Shown here piece after piece: positions 49,515 through 62,582 of a stretch of DNA of 64,000 nucleotides. The translations under genes were made by a program, and so were the position numbers. The notes below the pieces were generated by a model. The model worked only from the letters and a program-made list of their open reading frames with translations. It did no database searches and was not told the DNA's origin. Numbering within the stretch: the first letter of the stretch is position 1; every line of letters starts with the position of its first letter. Source of the DNA: Anoplopoma fimbria (taxonomy: Eukaryota; Chordata; Actinopteri; Perciformes; Anoplopomatidae); the NCBI RefSeq assembly GCF_027596085.1, contig NC_072451.1, forward strand, positions 9,811,098 through 9,875,097. The letters are read 5' to 3'.

Positions 49515-51600
49515 TGAACTTAACAAAAAGCGATTTCAGAGGGAAGCGGACAGAAGGGACTATCTGTGTCAGAAGATATATATATCTCCAGGATGTCAAA
49601 CTGATTCAGCAGAGGAAAAAGGTTAAAAAGATAAAGATAAAAGCTAAAGCTACAGGTCACAGTGTAAAAGTGAACCATCACATCACCTGGAGATCGAGAC
49701 AGAAGAGATTAAGGAACAACACCGTTCCTGTAAAGTTCGGTAGGTCTTTATTCACTGTCTTTGAACACTGTTCATTAAAAAACAAAAGCAGCATGTGTAC
49801 GCATTCAGTATAACTTCAGTAGCTAGCGTAGCATATAAGTGCTTAGCTAGTTAATGATATGCTAACGTACTCTGCTCATGTTAGCTCCACAGGTTTTTAT
49901 GTAGAAACATAACATTTTAGAAACATACATCTCCTTCCAACCTCTCCAGGTAACGAGTATCACTCTTACACAACGTTTAAACACGACTGCCTCCAAATCC
50001 ACTACACCAGCCTGAAAATGAGGTAACTCTGAGCTGGCCGATGCCACACTATGATTGGCCATTCGGCGTTCAAGGGGCGGGAACCAGAAAAGGGTCAATT
50101 GTAACATTGAATACATGAATACATATATTCATTCTTATTTTGTTAGTTTATTTGATGATCTATTGTTAAAATACAATGCTTCCAATAGCAGATGTGTAGG
50201 CGTGTTGTGAATTGATTGGATAAAGAGATGTAGTGTAAAAAATTGTGGAACAAAAAGCACAGCCGACGGAGCTACATTTCACGTAGCAGAAACAACATGA
50301 GCCTATGTTCAAGATGAACTAAAGAAATGTGCAACTAAATCAGTTATGTCTGAGATTAAAAAGAGTACACTTCAGAGGGGTAGTAGTGCAAACAGGCTTT
50401 GACCCTTTCTTCGTCAGTGTCAAAATCAAAAACACATCTCTTTGTTCAGAGAGCCTGGTGTAGAAGCTTACTTACTAAGTTTAAATTTCAGTATGTGTGA
50501 GTGTTTGTCCTGCTGTCATACTTGAATTTCCAAAGCCAATGACTGGACCTCAGTGAACACTGTCTGACAGAACCCGGGTGGGATCTCTGCACTAGCATCA
50601 ATACAAATCACATTTGCATCTAGAAAAAATCCAAGGCCAAGTCGCAAGGGGAAATTGTTGGTATTGAACGTTTCTTCGATGTCGAGGTTCTGTTTTTTGT
50701 TTATTGTGCGTTCCGTCAGAGCAAGTGTATGTCGAACAACCGTTTTTGATGTTTCTTGAAATGGCGTGCTGTTGGGATGACATTTTTTTGTAGGGCAACC
50801 AGGGAAATTAGCATCACAATGGAAACCTTGATGAAAGCCAATGGGATTTTTCCATTGGACTATAACAGAAAATAAACTCTCTGGCAAACAAACGTTTATG
50901 ATAACTATATGTTTTGTTCAGCAAGATAATCCCCCCAAATGAAGGGTAAATACAATTGCTAAAAGTAAAACTCTAACGTTAGGCTGTAAAGGAACTACAC
51001 CACGGTCGCAATACTTCACGTCACCACCAAGACGCTAAAGGCGCAATAATTGGTTTGATGACGTTTTAAAGTCCCATTAGGCACATTTTACGTTCTTATG
51101 CTCGTTATGGAACATTACGTAAGAAAATATGTTTAGTGTGGTGACATTTATCGTATCCCATAGTTTGCAGAAACATACAATGCCAAATGGCTTGTAAGAT
51201 GAGGATGTTTGTGCAGTGTTGGCGACTACAATTTTACTAAAGTGCCAGCGCTGCAGTAGACGTCCTGTTGTTCACACTGACCATCTGAGCTCCAGTCACA
51301 GTAACCAGGTGCTGTATTATAAGCAGCAGCCAGATGTTTATGAGTGAATGGATGGTAAACATGAAGGCTTCGGTGAGTCACTGTGTGTTGAGTCAAGTAA
51401 AGGCAGAGTCATCCGTGTTACACTGTAATGACCACTTAGTGACCACAAACAAGCTAAGTGAAACCTCTTGTCGTCATATTAGTCTTTCTCATCACAGAGC
51501 CCCTATTGATGTGATAGAGGAATACTATGTTCTGCAAAAGCCTCTCATTTTCTCAAAGAAACATCTCATAATCTTAGTAATTATAGTAAACTCGAGAAAA
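48491..51600. other. Intergenic sequence, no assured gene
   Basis: AT-rich DNA with one AC microsatellite and a 123-codon minus-strand open frame at 50887-50516. I do not recognise that frame as any known family. No further exons or signals were recognised. Confidence 0.5.
49447..49509. repeat. (AC)n microsatellite
   Basis: About 31 perfect AC units. The Thr-His and Cys-Val frames over it are artefacts. Confidence 0.95.
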
Positions 51601-52380
51601 CAAAGAATTAGTCCCACATCATTTCCGGTAAAGACAAAATGTTCAACTGTTTCAGTGAGCACTTTGTTTCCTCTGGCTTTTTATTTGAGTCTGTTTACCC
51701 AGTCCTCCCACAGTCTGTTAAATATGAATCAGTTAACCCTGTAGTCAGTCATCACATATTTAACTGTAGACAGATTTCTGTCTTTGAGGTACAAAATTCT
51801 CTAAAGCTTTTTTAGTACAAGCAAATCAGATTGTCCTGACAATAAAAACCCTTCAGTCTGAAAATAATAATAAAAAAATAAAATGAAAAATTAAGCGCAC
51901 TACTCTGCATCTCTTATCATTGATCTGCCAGACTTACCTTTGTGAAAAAATTGTATATGACAGAAGTGGGGATATTTATTAAGCCTGTCACAAATTTCCA
52001 TCATGGTGCATAATTCAGCAATTCTTCCATTTAGGAAATTGTTTACCAAGAGTGAAATGTAAATGAGCTATTCAGTATGTAAGGCAATCTTTTTTGAATA
52101 GCTTAGTGGTATCCGCTCAATAAAAAGATCAGTGATTAAGGAAAAACGATTTCTCACAAAAATAATTCATTTTATTTAGCTCTCTGAATGTGACCGGCGT
52201 AGCTCAGGAATCGGTTCAGAAAATTGCAACTGCAACATGTAAAGGGAATGACAAACATCCCCTTCAGGACCGCAACAGGACACCCTGGGGACTGCTTGAC
52301 TTAACCATTGGATTTAATAGTCACAGTTTGGATGTTCCACACTGTTTTATGCAGATGACACTGTGCTATACAGACTAAAT
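51600..52380 (+). mobile_element. Highly degraded LINE remnant
   Basis: About 51640-51815 reads FNCFSEHFVSSGFLFES and, in the same frame, ISVFEVQNSLK, resembling the connector of fish non-LTR elements. About 52349-52376 reads FYADDTVLY, the RT catalytic motif. Between them the sequence is scrambled by stops and losses. Only these islands support the call. Confidence 0.5.
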
Positions 52381-52439
52381 TAATTAAAGATTTTAAGATT
52401 TAATTTATATTTGTTCTAAAAAATTGTAAGAAACATACA

Positions 52440-53860
52440 CAGTAGTCCAGAAAGTCAAACTGTGACGCTCCACCACGGTCGCAATCAGCACGTGTTTCAT
52501 GTTGTGAATTCAAACAAAAACACTTGCTGAGGTTAATGCCACAAAACCACTTAGTTAGGTTTAGTAAAAAACATGATGGTTTGGCTTAAAATAAGTACGT
52601 AAACTAACTAAACATCGACATCATAACTTAAAAACGGAAAACACGTAACCTCAAGATAGCTAAACAACACTTTGGGAAACAAACATGGGTCTCCTTATTT
52701 TGTTTGTTTGCTGGTGCAGCCTCACAAGAGCTGCTGTCATGACTGTAGACTTTCGAGGGGAACCCCAAACATGACGTCAGTTTCAGATACAAATTACTTT
52801 TATTGTCATCAATAGAAAACTAAAGCTATAATTATAATCACACTTTATCTCTGAAATTGAATCTACTCAAGCGGCCTTTGTTTTCAAAATAAAAGCTCAA
52901 TGTGATTCAAGATACTAATGTTATTCCAACCTCTCAAGCAGGGACAACACAATGTCAGCCCAATACTGGTCTGACCCAACCGACTTATTTGGGCCGTCAG
53001 CAATGAAAAGGAGTGAGGATCAAGGCAGTAGCAGGTGAGTGATGTAGTGTGAAGCAGCATCTGGGACTGTTCACGACACCCTGACAAAAATAATTCTCAA
53101 GAGTTCGACAACTTCTATAACATGTTGGTGACATTAACCAACAGGAGCACAGATGTGCACATGGAGACGAGACAGAGAAAGGATGTGGTTGATGCTGGAC
53201 CCTGGACCCCTCACCATCCCCTCTGCTAGCTGTCCCTAAGCACAGCCTCACAGAGCCTCTTGCATGGCTGTACACTCTTGTTGGGGGATAAACTGTATGT
53301 GTGTTGCATCAACATTATTATTTCGACCCATGTGTGGGCTCTGCACGTACAAAATATAATCCAGCATGACCTTAAACTAACTCTGCCTAGTGGGAGGAGG
53401 CTGGTTATTAAGATTATCTTAAAAAAAATGCTGCAGTGATTTCAAGCTTTGAGGATAATCAGTGACTAATAGCAGAGGAATGTTAGCAGAGGGGGAACAT
53501 GGGTAGGTAGAGTAAGGATGGTCCCTCTGTACCTTGCTTTTGGTTTAAAGATTGGAGAAAAGCTGACTTGCACCTATAAATTCCCACAACTCTATATTTA
53601 TTTTCATCATATATTTGTTTGCATAGTATTTTGGGGCAACCCTGTCACAGCCAGCGTGTGAACTTGATCCGACATGCAGCCTAAATGATTGAGCTGCTCT
53701 TGCCAGGGGCAATATGAGCCTTCAAACAGTAGCTCTGCAGTCCTTCTCTGTCTGCAGTGCTACACAGTTAGTGAATGTGCTGCGACAGGGAGGAAACCGT
53801 TCTGTATGAGTGAGGACTGATCAGTGCACATTTAGTGGGTAGTTGACATTTATAAAAATG
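52440..53860. other. Intergenic sequence, no gene seen
   Basis: 52450-52650 resembles, in minus orientation, the repeat at 9.76 and 55.74 kb (gccacaaaaccacttagtta). The rest has no recognisable content. Confidence 0.45.
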
Positions 53861-53887
53861 ACGTATGTCCCCAGGTTTTATGCCGCT

Positions 53888-54115
53888 TGAGTTCTATGTT
53901 CCCAGGGTCCAAGTTCCCAAGGGACTATGTTCCCAGGGTTCTATGTTCCCAGGGTTCTACTTCCCCGGATTCTATGTCCTCAGGGTTCTATGTCCCAGGG
54001 TTCTATGGCCCAATGTTTTTATCTCCTCAGGGTTCTATGTCCCAGGGTTCTATGGCCCAATGTTTTTATCTCCTTAGGGTTCTATGTCCCCAGAGTTCTA
54101 TGTTCCCAGGGTTCT
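53888..54115 (+). repeat. Minisatellite, ~16-bp unit (gttctatgttcccagg)
   Basis: About a dozen imperfect units of gttctatgt-cccaggg. Two neighbouring higher-order units include ggcccaatgtttttatctcc (near 54008 and 54052). The array stays open in all three plus-strand frames, which is a property of the unit and not evidence of coding. Confidence 0.85.
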
Positions 54116-57100
54116 TGACTTTAGACAGTTAGTAAATAAACTTTTACCATTCAAACTGCATTTGAAACGTTATCTCCTTTAGTTTTTTTATTAATTTGTT
54201 TTTATTTCAGCTGCAAAGATAACCCTTACCAATCTCTTTTAAAGAGAACCCGGGGAACATAGGAATGACCCACCATGGCGGTACCTGCTATCTCTGAGTG
54301 GGGTTTGAGGTTTTGCAGAGCCAGCTAAAGGCAAGTTCACACTACATGGCTTTCAAAGTTGTCAGGTGTTTGCTCTGTACACTACACAACTTGATGTATT
54401 GCAATCATTGTGGTTTTCACACTACCTGACTGTAGCATTTAATGAATGGTGTCTTAAGGGGGCGGGGTGTTAAAGGGGTGTTAACTCTCTGCTGGTTTTG
54501 CTGGTTGTTTTCCTGACTATTTGTTAAACAACATGTGCAACGTTGCATGAACACCATACGTCACGGTGCGAGCGATGACACGTTTTATAGGATTTCTATC
54601 AGACAACAAACCGTGTCAGGGTTGAAACATGCTAAAATGTGTCAGCATACTAACAGAGTGTGTTGTTGCAGCCTTTATCCTGGCTGCGTACTGTAGCGCT
54701 GCGGTGATAGAAAAACCGATTTAGAACGTGTGACATCACAAACAGCTTGGCTATGGTCAGAATGAGCAGGTGGCCACTATTAAAAGAGGATCCTTGACCT
54801 GGACGTCTTCTCAGGCTGTGTGTTTTCTGGGGGGGGATGGGGGGTCACTGGGTGAGTACACACAAACAGAAGCTCCTCACAACTATGTAGGTGGCCCTGA
54901 GTATGACAACATGGGAACGGTGAGGACAACAGAGGGACAGCGTTTACATACCGAGCTACGATGACAAGCTCCGGCTCCAGTTCATCTCACTCAGTCCACC
55001 TTTTTCATCTGTGGAACCTGACCCGGGTCAGATCGTCCCAGACCATCATCTAGTTTTAATTAATCGTGGAGCTGGAGGCAGGCTGAGCTCCGCTCTGCAG
55101 CGGAGTGTGGCTGCGCAGGCTCAGGTTGCATTCCCCTTTATTCCCACTGACAAGTGCATCTCCCCTGTGACAAACCTGTGCTCCACAGCGGAACATGTGG
55201 GGGCTCCTGCAGTTGGAATCCATGCATCTGTTTTTACCTGTCATAAAAATCCTCTCTGAGGGGTGTTTTCTTTCTTTTTTTTTACTACTATCGCTATTAA
55301 CTGGAATGTGTTTGAGCAACGCTGCAATTATTTGACGCTTCACTGTACATCCATTCCTGAGTTCAAACTTACTGGGCTGTGGAGTCTGCATGTTTTTCCC
55401 TCGTCTCTGTGAGTTTACTTCAGCTTCTCCTGTTTCCCACCCGGGCCAAAGAGATGGCCATTTTGAATTAGATTCAATCTCAAGAATGCACAGCATCAGG
55501 CACAAACAAGCTTCTTCCAAAAGTGTTCACTGGAATTGATAATCAATGGACTGTGATGAGCGGTTCTTCAACTCGTCATTCAGTATGAAAACAATGCCAC
55601 AGGAAAGGCAATTAGGATCCTTTTTTCGTGGTGTACAAATGAAATACATCCACGCGACTAACTAACAGTCAGAGCAAGTGACATAGCATTTAAATTCCAA
55701 AAAGACCGCCTATGGTGGGCGGAAGGGCAGACGGTTGGGTCCAACACAGGACTTGAAAACCAAATGACCAGTGTTCTACATCGTGTTGTGCTTTAATGGT
55801 TGTGGTTTTGTTGCTTAAACATAAACGTTTGTGACAGTTTTACGAAATCTAATAACATGGTTTTGTCGCCTAAACCTAACTCAACTCAACTGTTCTCCTG
55901 TTGAAAGAACTCATCATCCACCTGGGGCTACATTAATAGACATGAAGCCTCTTAACAGACACTCAATTTGATGAGCTGTCTTATGATCTGATCCATTCCT
56001 CCAAAAAGCTCTGCTCCTCTACGATCTTGGCAGCGACTCAGACTCACTCTAGCTTCTATCACCCAGGGTCCTGACTTTTTAACCTTTGTCTGACGTTTGA
56101 GAAACAGCCTGTAGCAATTTATATATTTTCTACATTTCTATAACTTTGATGGACAAGAGACGCACCGAGAGAGATTTACTGATAAGTGACCCTCTGTCTC
56201 GACCTCTCTCTCACTCGCACACATGTAGTTTAGAGGGGGCAGTTTGCAGATGTGAAGACAGGTGTTTTCTATATGTTGAAACTCCCAGTGCTAGTATAAA
56301 TAACTCCGTGTCCATGAAACACCACTGCCTCATTTCCAAAGAAACACCAACTTTTCATCAAAACCTGGAAATGTAGCACACCAGTGAATGTGACTTAATG
56401 TGTTCTGTCAGTGGCAGATGCAGTAAAACAGCATTTATGACCGTCAAGACTGCTAAGTTGAGACTGACATGGGCTGACAATCAGTTAGCGGCACTGGGCT
56501 CAATGTCAATATGGAATGAGACAAGTGGCTGCATTTTTCTTTTCCTACTGCAAAAAATACCTGCATTGGATTCAGTGTGCAGGATTAACATTTTTTGGTG
56601 AGTTTTTGTTTCTGACTATGTGTATAAAACCGTCTTGCATCGTATACATCTTTATCCCAGTTGTAGAGGGCTGTTAAATTTCCACAGTTCAATGCACTGA
56701 ATTGAATCCACACCACACTCATAAAATGAGGTGATAGTAGTTTACTTGAGTTTGCTTGATTTTGTTATTTTTGCAGTGCGAACACACCGCATACTGGAAA
56801 CACCTTTAGTATTGAGCTGGGTTGCAGTACAAAGTCTATTAGTTGTGAGCCTAACTGGACCTGGGCCTTTGGGTTAGCGGAACTTTTAAGGATGTTGGGA
56901 AGCTTTGGTACATGTTACTCTGTTGTGTCTCCACTGCTCTCACAAACTGAGACATTTTGGATAAGGACCATTAAAAAGGGAACCGTGGATCTATACAAGT
57001 CACATAACTGTGTCATTATCTCCACCAGGGGAGGCATGAGGAGATTATGTGTCTATCTTTTGTGTGTGTACATCTGACTCTGTCTGTCTGTCTGGTCATG

Positions 57101-59244
57101 GCCAATCTCACATACAACTGGACCCACCCGCATTATATTATTGGGGCCCATTAATGACTGTATGCTCAAGGAGCTTTCATGGTTGCGGCGTCTCATATTT
57201 TTTGAAAAACATATTTTATTGACCGTGGACCACCCGGGATTTGGACAGGTAAACAGGGACAGGTGATGTGGTGGTTAACTTTTACACTGGGATATGTAGG
57301 CTTTAGCTTTTATTTTTATTATTAACCATTTTTACTTTCAAACGCATATTGTAGACCCTCCTGTGTGTCTCTGAAATTGTTTTTATTATTTTTCCCAAAA
57401 AAGAAAATATGTCTTGCAGTTAGTGAGAGTGTGGGCACCATGGTAGCTCTGACAGTTTGACAGAGTAGCAATGAGGGGAAGGACTTACCCAAGGGTTAAT
57501 TGTGGTTTGTATTCATTCTTAATTTCCTGGTGGATAGAGATGCAGTAGTAAAATGGTGATTACTGTTGTTGTACTTGTTGTAATGGCCCCTGCTGGAATG
57601 TGACGTCACATCGCTTGACCAATCTCTCAGCACTACTGATAACCCCTGAAGGTACCTAGATTTACCATCAACCCTGAGGAGAATAATGGAAAACAAAAGC
57701 AGAACCTGTGACAACGGCTACATGTTTCTTTGTGCTTTATAGTCTTTGCTGTGGTAAAGGACTTCAAGATATCATAAAAGTTGTACTACAGTCAAATCAT
57801 CCAACATCCTCCAACTGAGGCCCGGGAATGCCAGCCTAAATCGATGTCCTGACCTGCATGCTGCCACCAGCAGGACACTGTTAGGACCATGCCTGACCAC
57901 CCAGGATAACTGTGACCTTGTGTCACCCCCGGAGCTCTGGCTGGACCCCATGGGGGCCAATTGGAATCGGTGACAAAAGGGTTGGCTGGAACAAAGCAAC
58001 ATTAGGGTATCAGGTCCTTCAGAGTTTCTATTGTGAGACTCCTTGATAGGAGAAGCAGCGGTGTGTCTCTGTCAGACAGAGAGAGTCCTGTTGAGATCCT
58101 GGGAGGTGGAGCGCGAGCAGTGGTGGGCCCTGACCTCAGGGTGTGTGCTGATTGCAGGGTAACGTTCAGCTTGTGGTGATGATCAGGGGTTATCTTGTCG
58201 GGATGCTTCTGCCCGTGCCTGCCCGCTCCCTCACATCCGCTGCCAGTTGTAATTGGACATGAATGAAGAAGCATGTGGTGTTTGGCAGCCGGCTTGCATC
58301 TCTACGTCACTCGTCCACTTTGCTCCATAAAACACGGGCATCACTTTTGGTTCCGAAGTTGCATGTTAAGCAGCGGCTTACGAGCAAAAACTGCTGCGAA
58401 ATAGCTCTGACTTTGATTGAAGGTGAGGTCACGCAGGTTTGTGCGACCTCTTCCCAGGTCCCATTTCCTCCACATTATTCATCCCTCGCTAACACACTGT
58501 TTGTGCAGCTGATAACCATACGTCTGGAAATACATCATACCGGCCGGGGCTAAACTGAGTTTAAACGGGTATTGAAATAAACATTATTTCAGCCATCAAT
58601 TCCTTTTTGAAGGGTTAACCCATCATCCTGCTTGCAAGGAAAAGTTAATTATATCCTTTGGGAAGTGTGGAGGAAAGGATTGATGATGCACTGCTCTGTG
58701 TTGGGTAAAGAGTTATGGGGAAATAATCAGGTGCAGCCGGTCAGAGTCACATAGTGGGATGAGAAGCGAGGGCCTGGCAGGGAAGCAGAGTTGAGTCGGG
58801 TAAAGACGGAAGGTATAACTCACTCACGCTGGATTTAGAAGAAAAAAAATCTGTTGCTTGGAAGTAACTGTGCTCTCAAGAATTCAAAGCTGCCCGGGGC
58901 AAGGTTTTGATGTAATTATCTGCTCATTATGTCAGCTTGAATGATGAAGAGCAGCCAATCCCCCATTTGAGACGCAGTTAGCTCAGTTGAATTCTTTTGT
59001 CAGTACGGTCACGGTTAAAAAAGCCCTCACATGCAGTAAATCAAATCAACGCATGAGCCAAATCAGTTGAAACCAAAGATGATCCTGACGAAGTTTACAA
59101 AACAACTCAATCTCAACTCAAGGTCAATTTACCAGCTTGTCGTCGAGCTTTCAAGCATGTCACCCTATCTTCACACAGATTGAGATTTCTCACTTATCAT
59201 GGAAATATAGATGCTGAAACTTCCAGGAGTCAGGTTGGGCAAGC
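54116..59244. other. Intergenic sequence, no gene seen
   Basis: 54330-54440 looks like a dispersed fish repeat (ttcacactacatggctttca). 55735-55890 is the repeat also present at 9.76 kb. Open frames up to 154 codons (minus strand, 55520-55056) show no known domain. Confidence 0.45.
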
Positions 59245-59624
59245 ATAGAGTGTAAGTAAGAAGTGGACGTAGTCACTGTGACTTCACCCATTGGTTTGAG
59301 GACTGCCGTCATAAAGCCTTGAGGCTGGCATTTGATTAATGGGTGTCACCATCTTGTTTTTTTGCAACCCGAAGTGACTCAACAGGATGGAGATTAAAAA
59401 TATTTTTTTACGGCGACCAAATGTTACAATTAACTTTAATGAACTAAAAATACACTGTGAAAGGGTTCAAAAACACACAGTCGCCCTGTCCTAAAGCATA
59501 CCCTGCTTTATGGTCGATTTGACTCTTAATGGACCATCATGCTGTATTGAAGAAGACTTGAAACTAGAGATTGAGACCATTAACTAATTTTTCCAGTATT
59601 TACTGAGGGAATAAAATAAAAGAC

Positions 59625-59625
<1 letters not shown>
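59245..59625 (+). repeat. Dispersed repeat ('agaagtggacgtagt' family), 3'-truncated copy
   Basis: Starts agtgtaagtaagaagtggac and keeps the aaagcataccctgctttatg and gaaactagagattgagacc segments. It ends where the AGT microsatellite begins. Confidence 0.75.

Positions 59626-59684
<59 letters not shown>
59626..59684. repeat. (AGT)n microsatellite
   Basis: About 20 AGT units directly joined to the truncated end of the dispersed repeat at 59245-59625. Confidence 0.95.
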
Positions 59685-59689
59685 AAGTG

Positions 59690-61180
59690 GGGCAGAAGAA
59701 GGGGGGTAGGGACTGGTGACTTGGCCCCACCACTTGACGCCCCTTGTCCAATTGCCAGTTGTGACAGTATCACTTAAAAGTACTGATACCACCTTACAAG
59801 AATTCAGAGCTTAAAAGTCCATTAGACCTTTCTACTATAGCATTGATTTGAGGCTTGCAGATTGTCATTTAGGGCTGCAACCTTAAACTCTTGTTCTGAT
59901 CTGATTGGACTGTTTTTTAGTCAAACAGTATTTAAAGTGTGACAGCAGCACTGCTCTCCATCTGAGCAGGTGGCTCATGTTTTCTTTTGTGTCAGGATTG
60001 GCTGAGAATGGGACTCCCTGCTGGGGGCCTTGGCCTCTGCTGGTGCAGCCCAGACATATATTTTCTTGGAGAGCGGGAGGTTGAGTAGAGACTCCAGCCT
60101 CATGTGCAGAGTGCTGGCAGCCAGTGGGTGACTGGGTGCCAGTTCAGTTCAAAGTCCACCACAGTGTTTCCTTTCAAGCTGTCATCTGCTTTAAATTAAT
60201 TTCCCTCCAGTTTTGAATGGAGGGAATATAACCAGGTCTCTCCATGTTTCATGCGAACGTCTCAAATTCTGAATATGATCCGAACCAGGAAAAGAAACAA
60301 AAAACAGATACATTTAAACATACCACAGCATGGCCATCATTTATAAATATTTAAAAAAAGGTCATGTAAAAGTGATGTGCTTGAGTTGAGAAAAGATAAC
60401 TTGTCAAAGACATGAGGATGGAGGTGACCCCCGCTGCTCTGGATGTGTTGTGAAGGTACTTCCACCATGGCGGAAGTTCAAGAGTTAAGAGGTCTCCAGT
60501 GTGTTTTGGGTATTTTTCTTTTTCCCCTCCTTTGTTCCCAAGTTTTTTTACAAGTATCTTCGGCTCACCCAGCAGTGGCAGCTGGTCCTCGATGCAGAGC
60601 AGACGCACCTCACTGAGCAGGTTAGTCATGAATAAATGTGAGCTCGGAGAGGTGCGTTCCAGGTCACTCCCCGGTGCCCCTCTGAGCTGCTGTCTCCCGC
60701 CCCGCTGCCCCTGCCAGGGCTTCTCCATCGCTGTCCCCCTCCAACCCCCTGCTCCCACCTCCACCCATTAGACAGCCTTTCAAGCTGAGAGGACACCCTG
60801 GCCAGCAGAGGGTGGCGGGTTCGTGGGCTCCGGCAGCGAGCAGCCCATAGAAGGAGCTGCGTCCTTCAGAGGGGTTTTAATCTCGTGTTCTTGGCTTTGG
60901 GGGGTTACTGGAGATGCTGTTTGGAGGAGAGAGAGAGGTGGAGAGGTGGAGAGGTGGAGAGGTGGAGGGGTGGAGGGGTGTTCCTGACTGCAGAGCCACA
61001 ATCAGGAGAGAGGGGTTTAAAAGGCTGGACCAGAGTTTTACTTGAGTCCCAGCCAATCTTGATAAGTCACACAGGATTGAGGGTTTTGCACACCAGTGCT
61101 CGGAAATGTGTTCCTCAAACCAGAACTCGCGTCTACTGTGCTGTATGCGCAAACAGTTTGCAGTGTCAGAGATAGTTTAG
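59690..61180. other. Intergenic sequence, no assured gene
   Basis: Moderate GC in 60.4-61.1 kb with open frames on both strands (for example 60764-60351 minus), but no recognisable protein. One purine-rich repeat (60935-60979). Confidence 0.45.
60935..60979. repeat. (GGTGGAGA)n short tandem repeat
   Basis: About five purine-rich units of ggtggaga/ggtggagg. Confidence 0.85.
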
Positions 61181-61186
61181 TGTGGA

Positions 61187-61730
<544 letters not shown>

Positions 61731-62166
61731 CAGAGAGAGAGAGAGATTTGTTAATTTTACTATCACTAAATAATGAAGGAACTTGCAAATGACAAGGTAG
61801 TACAGTATGTAAACCATACTTTAGTTTTAGCATTTTTTTTACCTCTTTACTTAAGATTTAAATAAAACATTTTTTTTTCCTTTATACAAAATGTATATAT
61901 ATATATATATAATTATATATTATTATATTATATTAATTATATAAATAAAATAAATGTAATATATAAAATCAACATATAACATAATCTAAAGAATCCTCAT
62001 GGGAGTGGCTCATAACTTCATTCTTTCTATCATCACATGTCCTTTACTTCCTAGGTTGGGAACTTTTGAGAATATGAAGCCAGTATTAACTTGATTTTAC
62101 TGCTGCAGTAAAGAGATTTCGAGATGTGATGGAGGAGCAACATGACACCCCGCGGGTTCTAAACAC

Positions 62167-62168
<2 letters not shown>

Positions 62169-62244
<76 letters not shown>
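62169..62244. repeat. (CA)n microsatellite upstream of CpG-rich exon
   Basis: 38 perfect CA units, about 40 bp before the GC-rich block. Confidence 0.95.
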
Positions 62245-62247
<3 letters not shown>

Positions 62248-62279
62248 TCACACATCTGGACTTGAAGCTTCAGTAAGCT

Positions 62280-62582
62280 CACACCTGTCCCTCTGCAGGA
62301 CGCACGGCTCGGCTCGGCACGGCTCGGCAGCTCCTCTCCCTGACAGACAGCGGTGGTCAGCTCGGGTCCGCGGGATTCAGACTCAGCGCCGTCACTCTCA
62401 TGACATGCCTCCAGCCGTGAGGAGGAGCACCGCGGTCGGCACCGCGCCGCCAATCCCCGGGATGTAACCGAGGAACCGACGCAGAGCTCCGCGGAGAACA
62501 TCCGAGTGCGCGTGGATTATTACGGCGGCTGGCTTTTTCACGCTCACGTCCATGATCGGGAGGGCGAGCAAACTCGGCAGAG
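62280..62582 (+). promoter_or_regulatory. CpG-rich block with candidate first exon of an unidentified gene
   Basis: A sharp rise in G+C and CpG (about 62300-62580) lies between AT-rich flanks and ends in a consensus donor (cagag|gtaaga at 62583). An ATG at 62552 would give MIGRASKLGR plus one base before the donor; an in-frame TAA lies upstream at 62465. The block also has reiterated ggctcgg units near 62305. The exon could equally be wholly noncoding. I do not recognise the gene; the rest would lie right of the window. Confidence 0.45.

Noticed and set aside
49338..49813. Frames with Thr-His or Cys-Val runs
   Set aside because: Translations of the AC microsatellite; flanks have no recognisable domain.
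53888..54115. CRISPR-like array
   Set aside because: The units are contiguous and imperfect with no unique spacers; a eukaryotic minisatellite fits.
55056..55520. 154-codon minus-strand frame
   Set aside because: No recognised motif and no promoter or splice context; kept only as part of the intergenic description.
62097..62501. Frames of 113-134 codons across the CA repeat and CpG block
   Set aside because: Driven by the microsatellite and by low stop frequency in GC-rich DNA; the splice donor at 62583 fits a different model.
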